The notes below the pieces were generated by a model. The model was not told where the DNA came from. It ran no database searches and worked only from the letters and a program-made list of their open reading frames with translations. Both the position numbers and the translations under genes were made by a program. A stretch of DNA of 64,000 nucleotides from Zea mays. Lineage: Eukaryota; Streptophyta; Magnoliopsida; Poales; Poaceae. Each line of letters opens with the position of its first letter. Within the stretch, counting starts at the first letter, position 1. The DNA lies in assembly GCF_902167145.1 (NCBI RefSeq), contig NC_050104.1:3472001-3536000 (forward strand), in the 5' to 3' direction. Below, piece by piece: positions 10,294 to 21,089 of the stretch.

Positions 10294-11214
10294 TCACAAC
10301 TTTCTCAAGTTGAGATTGTATTTAAAGTTTTCTAATTTCTTCACTGTAAGAGCTTTGGTAAAACCATCTGCAATATGATCTCCTGTGGGAACATAGTCAA
10401 TGTCCAGTAATTTCCTGGCGACACGCTCCCTGACAAAATGATAATCCACCTCAATGTGTTTTGTTCTGGCATGAAAGACTGGATTAAATGATAAATACTT
10501 GGCACCCATATTGTCTACCCAAAGTTTTGCGACTGAGGGGCTTGAAACTTTCAGTTCATTCAAGAGAGTTTGAATCCACATGATCTCAGCTGTGGCATTA
10601 GCTAGAGCTTTATATTCTGCTTCAGTGCTGGATCGAGATACTGTAGCTTGCTTCTTTGCATTCCATGACACTAAATTATTTCCAAGAAAGATAGCAAAAC
10701 CTCCGGTGGATCTCCTGTCATCGAGGCATCCTGCCCAGTCTGCATCTGAAAATCTGCTCACTAGAAAGGAGGAAGATTTGCACAAGCTTAGCCCAAGACT
10801 AATACTAGATTTAACATATCTCAAAATTCTTTTTACTGCTGTCCAGTGAGATGTGGTTGGAGCATGTAGAAATTGGCACACTTTGTTTACTGGAAATGCA
10901 ATATCTGGTCTTGTTAAGGTCAAATACTGCAGGGCCCCAACTACACTTCGATACTGAGTAGCATCATTTGGCCCAAGCAGAGAACCTTCATGAAGATGTA
11001 ATTTTTCACTTGTGGATAACGGAGTACTCTCAGGTTTACAATTCGCCATGTTTGTCCTCCGTAGTAAATCAGTTGCATATTTTTCCTGTGTTAACATGAT
11101 ATCGTTTTGTGTCTTGTTTACCTCTATACCAAAGAAGTAGTGAAGATTCCCTAAGTCCTTTAGAGCAAATTCTTCCTGCAGATTTTTCAGTAGTGCTGAA
11201 ACAGCTTCTTGCTT
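10294..11214 (-). pseudogene. Copia pol C-terminal part: end of reverse transcriptase and RNase H
   Basis: Read on the minus strand this covers the last part of the Copia reverse transcriptase ([17 protein letters not shown]) and the RNase H domain ([33 protein letters not shown]). It ends with the [15 protein letters not shown] and DGFTKAL motifs close to the LTR. The frame is open. It lost its upstream half, including the YVDD catalytic box, when the neighbouring segment was inverted; that half lies at 11215-14002 and 25651-26022 on the plus strand. Residues upstream of about 11214 in this frame are chance translation of inverted gag. Confidence 0.9.
11057..11214. repeat. Inverted duplication at the left edge of the Copia inversion
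   Basis: This 158-bp reverse-transcriptase segment recurs in reverse orientation at 25864-26022, with a handful of differences (for example T5 against T6 in one run, and ATGATATCG against AGTATACCG). The two copies lie exactly at the points where the Copia coding strand switches. Confidence 0.88.
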
Positions 11215-14002
11215 GACCAAGGAAGCCCTCACCCAGGTAGCGGCATGCAAAACTGCCACAGAAACCTGGAAGGTCATCGAAACAATTTACTCCTCCATGA
11301 CCAAGGCACGCTCCATCAACACAAGAATCACCCTCGCCACCACCAAGAAAGGGGACCTCACAATTGCTGAATATGTCGGCAAGATGAGGGCCCTGGGAGA
11401 TGAGATGGCAAACTCCGGCAAGCCGATCGACGACGACGAGCTCATCTCGTACATCATCACCGGCCTCGACTACGACTACAATCCGGTCATCACCTCCCTT
11501 GTCGCGCGAGCTGATCCGCTCACCATTAGGGAGGTGTACTCCCAACTGCTCAGTTATGAGCAATGGCTGGATCTCCTACGCGAGTCAGATTCCTACTCCG
11601 TCAACGCTGCCACCCGTGGAAGAGGAAGTTCCCGAGGAAGAGGCGGCAACCGTGGTGGAGGAAGTAGAGATTCTAGAGGCCGAGGACGTGGCGGATCTCA
11701 GTCTCGCCAGATTGGCATCGGCAACAGAAACGCTCCACAACAAGACAGCAGGCCCAAGTGCCAGCTCTGTGGCAAAAGAGGACATCTGGTAATGAAGTGT
11801 TGGCATCGCTTTGACGAAAATTTTGTTCCCAATGAAAAATATGCAGGGGCAGCAGCCACATCATATGGAGCAGACTCAAACTGGTATGTAGATACTGGAG
11901 CCACAGATCACATCACCAGAGATCTTGAGAGGCTAGCAGTACATGACCAATACAGAGGCCATGATCAGATCCACACGACAAGTGGTGCAGGTATGAACAT
12001 TAGTCGCATTGGTTATTCAACTGTTCCAACTCATAACCGTGATCTTAAACTCAATAACATTCTTTATGTTCCTCAAGTTACAAAGAATCTTGTCTCAGTT
12101 CATAAACTAGCCACCGATAACTCAGCCTTTCTTGAATTTCATCCCAATTTCTTTGTGATCAAGGATCAGGCCACGAAGAGACCTCTGCTTAAAGGACGCT
12201 GCCACAAAGGGCTCTATCCTTTGCCATTGACATCATCCAAGCAAGCATATGGAGCCACTAGACCATCTATTGAAAGATGGCATAGTCGTCTAGGTCATCC
12301 CTCTGTTCCTATAGTAGAAAAAGTTATTCGTCGTTTTAATCTCCCTTGTTCTAGTGAGAAGAATAAACAGTCTGTTTGTAACGCCTGTCAAAAGGCTAAG
12401 AGTCATCAGTTACCTTATCCCAAGTCAAGTCATGTGTCGAGTCATCCCTTAGAACTCGTTTTCTCTGATGTTTGGGGTCATGCACCCAACTCTATAGGAG
12501 GCAATAAATATTATGTCAGTTTTATCGATGATTATAGTAAATTTACTTGGATTTATCCTCTCAAATTCAAATCCGAAGTCTTTCAAAAGTTTGTTGAATT
12601 TCAAACTCTCGTTGAGCGTCTTTTCGATCGCAAAATAATAACCATGCAAACCGATTGGGGCGGAGAATATCAAAAACTTCATTCATTCTTTGCTAAAGTT
12701 GGAATCAGCCATCATATCTCCTGTCCTTATGCACATCAACAGAATGGGTCGGCGGAGAGAAAACACCGCCATATTGTTGAAGTTGGTCTAGCCCTTCTTG
12801 CTCATGCTTCTATGCCCCTGAAATACTGGGATGACGCCTTCCTTGCAGCTGTTTATTTGATCAACCGTACTCCTAGCAAAACCATAAATTATGAAACACC
12901 TTTGGAGCGTCTTTTTCACCAAAAACCAAATTACTCCTTTTTGCGCATTTTTGATTGTGCTTGCTGGCCTAACCTTCGTCCCTATAATTCTCATAAGCTT
13001 CAATTCCGCTCCCGTCAATGTGTCTTTCTAGGATACAGTAATTTTCACAAAGGTTTCAAATGTCTTGATCTTTCTTCTGGACGAGTCTATATTTCAAGGG
13101 ATGTCATCTTTGATGAAACAATTTTTCCCTTCTCCTCTCTCCGCCCCAATGCTGGTCGTCGTCTCCAACAAGAAATTTCCCTTCTTCCTCCATCCCTTCA
13201 ACATTCTGATATTATCACCGGTTATGGGGGCCAACATGTGGATAATCATGTGCCTACATGTTCTACTAACACTACTAATCCATGTGCTTTGAGCTCTCCA
13301 CCTGTGCAGGACACAGCCGGGTCAAATGATGCTTCCGGCCCAAGTACTGAGGCCGAGTCACCTATGCCAGCTCCTGTTGACGATGCTGCCCTGCCCGCCA
13401 TGCAGTTGGATGAGAGCGCCATACACGATCCGCCTGCAGCCACGGACTCCCCGCCTCTTGGATCCTCTGCACCCGGGGGGGACCAACAGCAGTCGCAGCA
13501 TATGGAACAGCGACGCCCGAGTACACGTCTCCAACATGGAATCCGTAAGCCCAAAGTTTATACTGATGGCACTATCAAGTACAATTTTCTTACAACTTCT
13601 GGTGAACCACGAAACTTAGAAGACGCCTTGAGTGATAAAAACTGGAAAAATGCTATGGATGCTGAATTTATGGCACTAGAAAAGAATAGAACCTGGCACT
13701 TAGTTCCACCTCAAAAAGGCAGGAATATAATTGACTGTAAATGGGTTTATAAAATTAAAAGAAAACAAGATGGAAGCTTAGATAGATATAAAGCTCGCCT
13801 AGTTGCAAAAGGATTTAAACAAAGGTATGGTATTGATTATGAGGACACTTTTAGCCCTGTGGTCAAGCCAACTACTATCAGGATTGTTCTCTCTATTGCT
13901 ATCTCTAGGGGGTGGTCTCTTCGTCAATTGGATGTGCGAAATGCTTTTCTTCATGGAATCCTTGAAGAGGAAGTGTACATGAAACAACCTCCTGGATATG
14001 AG
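11215..14002 (+). pseudogene. Copia gag C-terminal part, protease, integrase and start of reverse transcriptase (inverted segment)
   Basis: One open frame carries the UBN2-type gag C-terminal half, a glycine/arginine-rich stretch, and a CCHC zinc knuckle ([15 protein letters not shown], about 11758-11802). Next come the protease motif [10 protein letters not shown] (about 11881), the pre-integrase zinc-binding region ([18 protein letters not shown]), and the integrase core with [15 protein letters not shown] and NGSAERKHR. It ends in the early reverse transcriptase ([23 protein letters not shown]). The frame stops being Copia at 14002, where the Gypsy LTR begins. The missing gag N-terminus is on the minus strand at 26023-26268. 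Confidence 0.9.
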
Positions 14003-14477
14003 TGTTGGGGCGAAGGCAAAGACGCCACCCTTCGCTCGAGGCCTTCGCTGCAGCCGCCGGTCCGACGGAGACAAAGCGGGCAGGGACACCCTTCGCAGGA
14101 CTCGGCACTTTGACGAAGGCCTGCGGCGACGTCCTACCACGGCGTGTCCTCGTTCAGTCCCAAGGCCCACGTGTGATCTGGCCCATTGTAACGGGCCCCG
14201 CGTGGCCGCCTCTGTATTACGGGCCTAACTTGTAAAGGAATACTTGTAATTACGGTCTGTAACCCTGCTTTATGGGAATATTCTGGGGATAAAATAGGTG
14301 CCTGAGGGCACATGCGTCCTTAACACAAGACGCTGGGCACTCAGATACCTATAAATATCCCCGCACAGTGCCCGTGAGAGGCTAGATGAACAGAGCTATT
14401 GCCCCCGTGCACGTAACCCTGTTGTCACCACTATTCACCCTTGTTGGCCTTCTTGCTGCTGTGAGCGAGTTCCAACA
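14003..14477 (+). repeat. 5' LTR of the Tat-lineage Gypsy
   Basis: It starts TGTTGGGG and ends TTCCAACA; a TATA element (CCTATAAATAT) lies near 14349. It matches 25171-25645 except at three sites (CGTGTCC/CGCGTCC, and TATCCCCGCACAG against TACCCCCGCATAG). Confidence 0.95.
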
Positions 14478-14479
14478 TT

Positions 14480-14497
14480 TGGCGCCCACCGTTCGTG
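14480..14497 (+). other. Primer-binding site of the Tat-lineage Gypsy
   Basis: TGGCGCCCACCGTTCGTG begins two bases after the 5' LTR, the normal position for priming minus-strand DNA synthesis by a host tRNA. I do not assign the tRNA species with confidence. Confidence 0.7.
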
Positions 14498-14517
14498 CTA
14501 CGATAAAACCACCCGCG

Positions 14518-17500
14518 ATGGCACCCAAGAGAGCTAACCCCAAGGCTGACGAGGCTGCGAAGGCAGCACTGCTGGCCGCAAGAAAGGGCAAGGCCCTCGT
14601 CCTCACCCAATCCACCCACCAAGAGCCCACTGAAGACAATGTTCCCCACACCGGCGAAGACGACACCTTCCGCACCTGCGGAACCGAAGGACAGTCACAG
14701 CCGCCCCCAGGCTTCGCCCCACTGGAAGGCGCGGATCTCACCGAGGACGGTGAGGTCCTCGGCGTCTCAACAGAAGAACAGCTGCAGCTGCGCGCCCTGC
14801 GCCTCAGGAACCGCAATCTCCAGAGGCAGAAAGAGATACTGGAGGCCAAGCGCCAGCGTGTGTCCGCATTAGCCAAAGTGCGGCAAATGATACGCGACGA
14901 GGAGCAGAAAGCTCAAGACCTCGAGCGCGAGATCGCGCTGATGCAGCGCGAAGGCCACCTCGGTCTACAGCAAGAGCCACCCCTCCAACAGCGCACACAA
15001 CCGGAGGACACGCGCGAAGGCCACCTCGGCCGGCAGCATGGCCCACCCCTGCAGCACCGGGCGCAGCCGGAGAACCCGCGTTTCCCCCAGCATGACTACG
15101 TCTCCCAGCACGGCGCGCCATTCCAAGGGGTCAACTACCTCGACGAGCGAAGCCCCCTGGCGCCACACCTACAAGTGACGCCTTGGCCAGCTAACTTTCG
15201 AGCGGGGGCATACCCCAAGTACAACGGCAGCACCGACCCGGCGCAGTACATCATGAGTTATCAAGTCGTCGTTGCATCAGCCGGAGGGGACGACGCCACA
15301 ATGGCGAAGTCTTTCATCATCGCACTAGAGGGCCCAGCACTCACCTGGTTCACCAGATTGCCTCCGCTGTCCATCGATTCGTGGAGAAGTCTCAGGGACA
15401 AGTTCCTCCTCAACTTCCAAGGGTACCGTCCAGACACCGACGCTTTGACCGAGCTCTCGCTTTGCAAACAGCTAGAAAAGGAGACTCTGCGGGAGTATTA
15501 CCGCAAGTTCTTAACACTCAAGTCGCAGCTGCCCTCTGTCGACGATCAGATCGCCATCCACTACGCCATCAATGGCCTTCGGGCCGGCGTCCTCTACAGC
15601 CATTGTATCAGAGATCCACCCAAGAGCTTGCAGGAGCTATATCAGCTCTTCGAAAAATATGCCAAATCCGAAGAGCTCCACCAGCGCAAGGTCGAGTCAC
15701 AACGGAAACCCAAAGATGCCCCGCAGTCCAGCCGCACGTGGACAAGGACTCCGCAGCCAGACTCCGGTCGAGAGGGCCGCAGTCAGCAGCAAGTGCACAA
15801 CATCGTCAACCAACAGCCTGCTGCTGATCCCCCTCGCCGCCAGGAATATCCCCCCCAGGGCCGCGGAAATGGAACTCGCGGCAGGGGTCGAGGGCGGGCG
15901 CAGCAGCCGCCGCGCCGGTTCTATTGCCTTTTCCACGGCGAAGACTGCGCCCACCAGACCAAAGACTGCCCCGAGACGAAGGCCACCAGAGAAAGAATGG
16001 CGCGGGCGCAGCCAGCCGACAATCCTAGAATTGTCGCGCATAATTACCAACCACCCCCTCCACCATACATCCATGCTCCCGCTCCGCATCCACCGCACCA
16101 CGCTTACCAACACCATCAGGAAGTACAAATCGTACCTCCTCCACCCCCACCGCCACACCAGCAACACCAAAACATCCCCCACGCCCCAAAACAGGAAGAC
16201 TTCGCCGATCAACCATATCGCGGAGTCATTCACATGATAACAGGGGGGTCCAGCACTGACTTCGACACCAAGCGGCAGAAGCGGGACCACTACCGCAGCA
16301 TCAACCACGTCGCCGTCACTGGCCCAGTCGTGCAGACGAAGTGGTCCCATATACCGCTAACCTTCGACGCACGAGACGTCGACCTACGCAGCGCCCCCCA
16401 CATCGACGCTATGGTCATCAATTGCAGCGTGGCAGGCTGGGATTTACACAAAGTCCTAGTCGACAACGGCAGTCAGGCGGACATCATCTTCCTCCACGCC
16501 TTCGACCGCATGGGTATAAGCCACAGCTTGCTGAAGCCTTCGGACAACCCGTTGTATGGTTTCGGCGGCAAGGGCACCTTTCCAGTTGGCAAGATAGAGT
16601 TGCCCCTCTCCTTCGGTGTAGCGCCCAATGCCCGAAGTGAGCAAGTAACCTTCGACATTGTCGACATGGTATATCCATACAACGCCATCATGGGCCGGGG
16701 ATCCATCAACAAGTTCGAAGCTGCCATCCACGGGTTGTACCTATGTATGAAGATACCAGGCCCGCTAGGCGCCATCACAGTCTACGGCAACCAGCAGACG
16801 GCGCGCAACATTGAGCGGGACTTCGTGCCCGGTCAGAGAAACATACACTGTCTCACAACCCAGCGCGAGGTCCCTGCGCCGGCCAGCCCAACCGACAAGC
16901 AGCACGACAAGGCACAGTTGCAGTGCCAAGACGGGACCAAGACTGTCCCCCTCGATCAGGCCACGCCCAAGCACACAGTAACTATCAGCGAAGACCTCAC
17001 CTCACTTGAGGAAGAGAGACTTCTCTGCTGCCTGGCCAAGAATAAGGATGTCTTCGCCTGGTCTGCCCTCGATCTGGTCGGAGTCAGCCGAGCCATAATT
17101 GAGCACAGCTTGGGGATTAACCCTTCGGTGCGACCCAAAAAGCAGAAGCTTCGCAAAATGTCAGACGAAAAGACAGAGGCCGCCAAGGCGGAGGTGCATC
17201 GCCTCCTGGAGGCTAAATTCATCGAGCCAGTGGCTTACCCCACGTGGCTCTCCAATGTTGTGATGGTGCAGAAAAAAAGCGGAAAATGGCGCATGTGCAT
17301 AGACTTCACCAGTCTCAATAAGGCCTGCCCAAAGGACAATTTCCCGTTGCCGCGGATCGACAAAATAGTCGATAGCGCGGCCGGATGCGAGGTCATGTCC
17401 CTCCTCGACTGCTTCTCCGGCTATCACCAGATATACATGAAGGAGGAAGACAAGGCTAGCACCAGCTTTATAACACCCTTCGGCACTTATTGCTTTGTCA

Positions 17501-20208
17501 GAATGCCGGAGGGTCTCAAGAATGCCGGATCCACCTTCTCCAGACTCACCAAAACGGTGCTCGAGGGGCAGGTCGGCAGAAATATATTCACATATGTGGA
17601 CGACATCGTCGTCGCCAGCAAGAATAAGGAGGACCATCTCGCCGACCTGGCAGAGACATTCGCGAACATGCGAGATGCACGACTCCGCCTAAACCCGGAA
17701 AAGTGCGTTTTCGGTGTCCGCCAGGGCAAGATATTGGGCTACCTGGTGTCCCGCCGCGGCATCGAGGCCAACCCAACCAAGATCCAGGCCATCGTCGATA
17801 TGTCGCCTCCGCAGTCCGCCAGGGACGTCCAGCGCCTGACAGGCAGGATGGCCGCTCTCAACAGATTCATCTCCAGGTCCGCCGAGCGAAGTCTCCCCTT
17901 CCTCAAAACACTCCACGGCGCGAAGGACTTCGCTTGGGGACCGGAGCAAGCAGCGGCCTTCGCCTCACTAAAACTGTACCTGTCGGAGCTGGCCATCCTC
18001 ACGAGCCCCGACTCCTCGCTCCCCCTATTGCTCTATGTCGCGGCTTCGCCGCACGCAGTCAGCGCGGCACTGGTACAGGAGCAGACAGTCGAGGGCGCAG
18101 TCAGACAGTGCCCTGTCTACTATGTCTCCGAAGTCCTGACACCGTCCAAATGCAACATGACAGAGCTGGAGAAGATTGCCTACGCAGTTGTTATGTCCTT
18201 GCGCAAGCTGCGCCATTATTTTGAAGCATTCAAGGTCCGAGTCACCTCAGACAGGAGGCTCGGCGAACTATTCAGGAACCCGGAGGCATCAGTGAGGATT
18301 GCCAAGTGGGCAGCCGAACTCTCCGGCTACCACATCAGCTTCGAGCCTAGAACAGCTATCAAGTCGCAAGTCCTGGCAGACTTCGTCGTCGACTGGACTG
18401 GGCCAGTAACACAGCCGGACCCATCCACAGAAAAGGTCTGGACTATCCATTGCGACGGTGCATGGTGTCATGCGGGGGCAGGCGTTGCTGTAGTCGTCAC
18501 CTCGCCAGCCGGAGTCAAACACAGATATGCAGCACGCCTCAGCTTCGCTCTGGAATCCGACAAATGTACAAACAACATAGCAGAGTATGAAGCAGTCATC
18601 CTCGGCCTCCGCAAGCTAAGGGCCCTCGGAGTCACCACATGTATCATCAAAACAGACTCCAAGATAGTTGCCGGTCAGGTCAAAAAAGACTATGCAGCAA
18701 AAGACCCCGCCCTCATGCAATACCTCGCGGCTATCCGAAGTCTCGAGAGACAATTCAAGGGATTCACCCTGCAGCATGTGGATAGGGCCAAGAACGAGGA
18801 GGCCGATGCCTTAGCCAAGGTCGCCGCCAGGGGCGAGCCCCTGCCCTCCGACGTGTTTTTCCACACCATCGGCACTCCAGCTGTCCGGAGCCCCGAAGGG
18901 CTCCAGATAACTAATGATAGCGAAGGCCACCGTATAGTCAACCTAATCATGACAGAAGACTGGAGGGCACCAATAACCCTGTTCCTACAGGGGTACTATC
19001 ATCCAGCCGACGTCAGTGAGGCAAAGCGCCTCAGACATCGAAGCCGGGACTTCGCTCTGATCGAGGGCCAACTGTACAAGAAAGGGGTCAGTCAGCCAAT
19101 GCTCAAATGCGTCACCGAAACCGAAGGCATGCAGATCCTACGCGAAGTTCACAGTGGCACGTGCGGCTCGCACGCAGGGCCAAGGGCCCTGGCTGCCAAG
19201 GTGATCCGACAAGGGTTTTACTGGCCCGCAATGATCTGCGCCGCAAATCGGGTCACGAGGTCCTGCGAAGCCTGCCAGAAGTTCTCCCCTCAGTCAGGCA
19301 ACCCCTCGCAATATACAAAGCTGATTGCCCATACATGGCCTCTCCAGCGCTGGGGCCTGGACATCGTCGGGCCCCTGCCCACCGCTCAGGGGAACCTTAA
19401 GTTCGCCTTCGTAGCTGTCGAATACTTCACCAAATGGATTGAAGCGAGGGCTGTTTCCACAATCACATCAAAGACTGCCCAAAAATTCTTCTGGCAGAAC
19501 ATCGTTTGCCGCTTCGGAGTACCGTCCGAGCTAACAGTTGACAACGGCAAGCAGTTCGACAGCCAAGATTTCAAGGATTTTTGTTTCTCCATCGGCACCA
19601 AGCTTGCCTTCGCTTCAGTCTATCATCCGCAGTCCAACGGGGTCGTGGAGCGCGCCAATGGGAAAATATTCACAGCTGTCAAAAAGATGCTCCTCGATGA
19701 AAGAAAAGGCAGATGGACAGATTTATTACCAGAGGCGGTCTGGGCGCTAAACACAACCGAGTGCAGAGCGACCGGGTTCACTCCTTTCCGCCTTCTATAC
19801 GGATCGGAGGCAATGACCCCGCAAGAAATAAAGCATGGGTCCCCGCGTACAGTTCCGTCAGCCGTCCCCGAAGTGGATGAGCCAACTTCAAAAGATCTCA
19901 TTGACGGAGACCGGGTCTTCGCCCTACAGGCCCTAAACAAATATCAGGCCCAGACCAAAGCATGGCGCGACCGCGCAGTCATCCCAAGGGAGTTCAGCGA
20001 GGGGGACCTCGTACTCATCCGAACAGCTCGGACGGAGTCCAAGGGCAAGTTGGAGCCCAAGTGGGAGGGCCCCTTCATAGTCAAGTCAAAAGCTTCCCGC
20101 TTACAGGCTCACAACGCCAAACGGCGAGGACCTAGAGCACTCCTGGAACGTCGACAACCTTCACAAATTTTTTGTTTGACCCATTTAGGGCTGATTTCGC
20201 CCTTGTAA
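14518..20208 (+). CDS. Gag-pol polyprotein of the Tat-lineage Gypsy
   Basis: A single frame of 1896 codons; the ATG at 14518 lies 40 bases after the LTR, and the longer frame from 14386 starts inside the LTR and is not used. By approximate residue: gag core 260-305 (ALTWF, LNFQGYR); Cys/His knuckle YCLFHGEDCAHQTKDC 467-482; protease LVDNGSQAD near 650; reverse transcriptase with MCIDFTSLNKACPKD near 925 and YVDDIVV near 1026. RNase H follows near 1170 and a second, archaeal-type RNase H near 1310 (HCDGAWCHAGAG, then EYEA and TDSK). Integrase has an HHCC-type finger near 1545 (RQGFYWPAM, CEACQKFS) and catalytic positions in GLDIVGPLP, TVDNGKQF and NGVVERANG. After the KWEGPF motif, near base 20100, the frame shifts by one nucleotide; the original frame ends at the TGA at 20177-20179. 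The last 30 or so residues are therefore foreign. Confidence 0.92.
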   Translation: MAPKRANPKADEAAKAALLAARKGKALVLTQSTHQEPTEDNVPHTGEDDTFRTCGTEGQSQPPPGFAPLEGADLTEDGEVLGVSTEEQLQLRALRLRNRNLQRQKEILEAKRQRVSALAKVRQMIRDEEQKAQDLEREIALMQREGHLGLQQEPPLQQRTQPEDTREGHLGRQHGPPLQHRAQPENPRFPQHDYVSQHGAPFQGVNYLDERSPLAPHLQVTPWPANFRAGAYPKYNGSTDPAQYIMSYQVVVASAGGDDATMAKSFIIALEGPALTWFTRLPPLSIDSWRSLRDKFLLNFQGYRPDTDALTELSLCKQLEKETLREYYRKFLTLKSQLPSVDDQIAIHYAINGLRAGVLYSHCIRDPPKSLQELYQLFEKYAKSEELHQRKVESQRKPKDAPQSSRTWTRTPQPDSGREGRSQQQVHNIVNQQPAADPPRRQEYPPQGRGNGTRGRGRGRAQQPPRRFYCLFHGEDCAHQTKDCPETKATRERMARAQPADNPRIVAHNYQPPPPPYIHAPAPHPPHHAYQHHQEVQIVPPPPPPPHQQHQNIPHAPKQEDFADQPYRGVIHMITGGSSTDFDTKRQKRDHYRSINHVAVTGPVVQTKWSHIPLTFDARDVDLRSAPHIDAMVINCSVAGWDLHKVLVDNGSQADIIFLHAFDRMGISHSLLKPSDNPLYGFGGKGTFPVGKIELPLSFGVAPNARSEQVTFDIVDMVYPYNAIMGRGSINKFEAAIHGLYLCMKIPGPLGAITVYGNQQTARNIERDFVPGQRNIHCLTTQREVPAPASPTDKQHDKAQLQCQDGTKTVPLDQATPKHTVTISEDLTSLEEERLLCCLAKNKDVFAWSALDLVGVSRAIIEHSLGINPSVRPKKQKLRKMSDEKTEAAKAEVHRLLEAKFIEPVAYPTWLSNVVMVQKKSGKWRMCIDFTSLNKACPKDNFPLPRIDKIVDSAAGCEVMSLLDCFSGYHQIYMKEEDKASTSFITPFGTYCFVRMPEGLKNAGSTFSRLTKTVLEGQVGRNIFTYVDDIVVASKNKEDHLADLAETFANMRDARLRLNPEKCVFGVRQGKILGYLVSRRGIEANPTKIQAIVDMSPPQSARDVQRLTGRMAALNRFISRSAERSLPFLKTLHGAKDFAWGPEQAAAFASLKLYLSELAILTSPDSSLPLLLYVAASPHAVSAALVQEQTVEGAVRQCPVYYVSEVLTPSKCNMTELEKIAYAVVMSLRKLRHYFEAFKVRVTSDRRLGELFRNPEASVRIAKWAAELSGYHISFEPRTAIKSQVLADFVVDWTGPVTQPDPSTEKVWTIHCDGAWCHAGAGVAVVVTSPAGVKHRYAARLSFALESDKCTNNIAEYEAVILGLRKLRALGVTTCIIKTDSKIVAGQVKKDYAAKDPALMQYLAAIRSLERQFKGFTLQHVDRAKNEEADALAKVAARGEPLPSDVFFHTIGTPAVRSPEGLQITNDSEGHRIVNLIMTEDWRAPITLFLQGYYHPADVSEAKRLRHRSRDFALIEGQLYKKGVSQPMLKCVTETEGMQILREVHSGTCGSHAGPRALAAKVIRQGFYWPAMICAANRVTRSCEACQKFSPQSGNPSQYTKLIAHTWPLQRWGLDIVGPLPTAQGNLKFAFVAVEYFTKWIEARAVSTITSKTAQKFFWQNIVCRFGVPSELTVDNGKQFDSQDFKDFCFSIGTKLAFASVYHPQSNGVVERANGKIFTAVKKMLLDERKGRWTDLLPEAVWALNTTECRATGFTPFRLLYGSEAMTPQEIKHGSPRTVPSAVPEVDEPTSKDLIDGDRVFALQALNKYQAQTKAWRDRAVIPREFSEGDLVLIRTARTESKGKLEPKWEGPFIVKSKASRLQAHNAKRRGPRALLERRQPSQIFCLTHLGLISPL

Positions 20209-20410
20209 TTCGCTGCAAACAATCTTGTACCGGCCCGCACTCTTTTCCTCCCGGGGGGTGAGGTTTTTAACGAGGCGGAGCCATGTAATATATGTGAGAA
20301 AAATCCCCCGCAAAAGCATGTGTCGAAAAAAGACCGCAACAACGGTCTTCGGCATTCGACCAATTCGAAGTCACCGCGAGGCTAAGCGCTAGCCACCCTC
20401 GCGTGCGACC
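20209..20410. other. Leader of the post-pol untranslated region
   Basis: No gene is seen. It runs from the end of gag-pol to the 80-bp array and contains GCGAAG/CGCGAGG words similar to the array unit. Confidence 0.6.
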
Positions 20411-20890
20411 AATCCGCGCAGAAGTCGCCTAAGGGTGCAGCCGGACTTAGCACAACAAGTGCGCAAAAATCCAAAGTCCATCGCGAAGACTATCCGCGCA
20501 GAAGTCGCCTAAGGGTGCAGCCGGACTTAGCACAACAAGTGCGCAAAAATCCGAAGTCTATCGCGAAGACTATCCGCGCAGAAGTCACCTAAGGGTGCAG
20601 CCGGACTAAGCACAACAAGTGCGCAAAAATCCGAAGTCTATCGCGAAGACTATCCGCGCAGAAGTCGCCTAAGGGTGCAGCCGGACTAAGCACAACAAGT
20701 GCGCAAAAATCCGAAGGCTATCGCGAAGACTATCCGCGCAGAAGTCGCCTAAGGGTGCAGCCGGACTAAGCACAACAAGTGCGCAAAAATCCGAAGGCTA
20801 TCGCGAAGACTATCCGCGCAGAAGTCGCCGAAAGGTGCAGCCGAGCTAAGCACAAGCGCGCAAAAATCCGAAGCCTATCGCAAAAACTTC
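20411..20890. repeat. Tandem array of six 80-bp units after pol
   Basis: The unit beginning TCCGCGCAGAAGTCGCCTAA recurs exactly every 80 bp (GCGCAGAAG at 20416, 20496, 20576, 20656, 20736, 20816). Units differ by a few substitutions; a shortened, degenerate seventh continues to about 20945. The array lies between the gag-pol stop and the 3' end of the antisense gene. Confidence 0.95.
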
Positions 20891-21089
20891 GCGCAAGAGC
20901 CGCCTAAGGGCGCAGCCGACCCAGTACAACAAAAGCAGAAACGACACCAAGACCAATTATAATCGTGCTGGCACAGCATAATCAATCACACCAGACAAAG
21001 TACACAGCGCCCTCGCAGGCACAGGCACGCGAGGGCACACAACTCCATTTTACAAGCCCTTACACATACACAAGCGAGGGCACCGCGCC

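Noticed and set aside
14003..14113. C-terminal end of the Copia frame that begins near 11213
   Set aside because: After 14002 the frame reads through the Gypsy LTR by chance; the insertion is marked by the ATGAG duplication.
14386..14517. Earlier start for the Gypsy gag-pol
   Set aside because: It lies inside the LTR and across the primer site; the ATG at 14518 directly after them fits the family.
20411..20890. Regular repeats that might suggest a CRISPR array
   Set aside because: The 80-bp units are contiguous with no unique spacers, lie in a plant retrotransposon, and have no cas genes.
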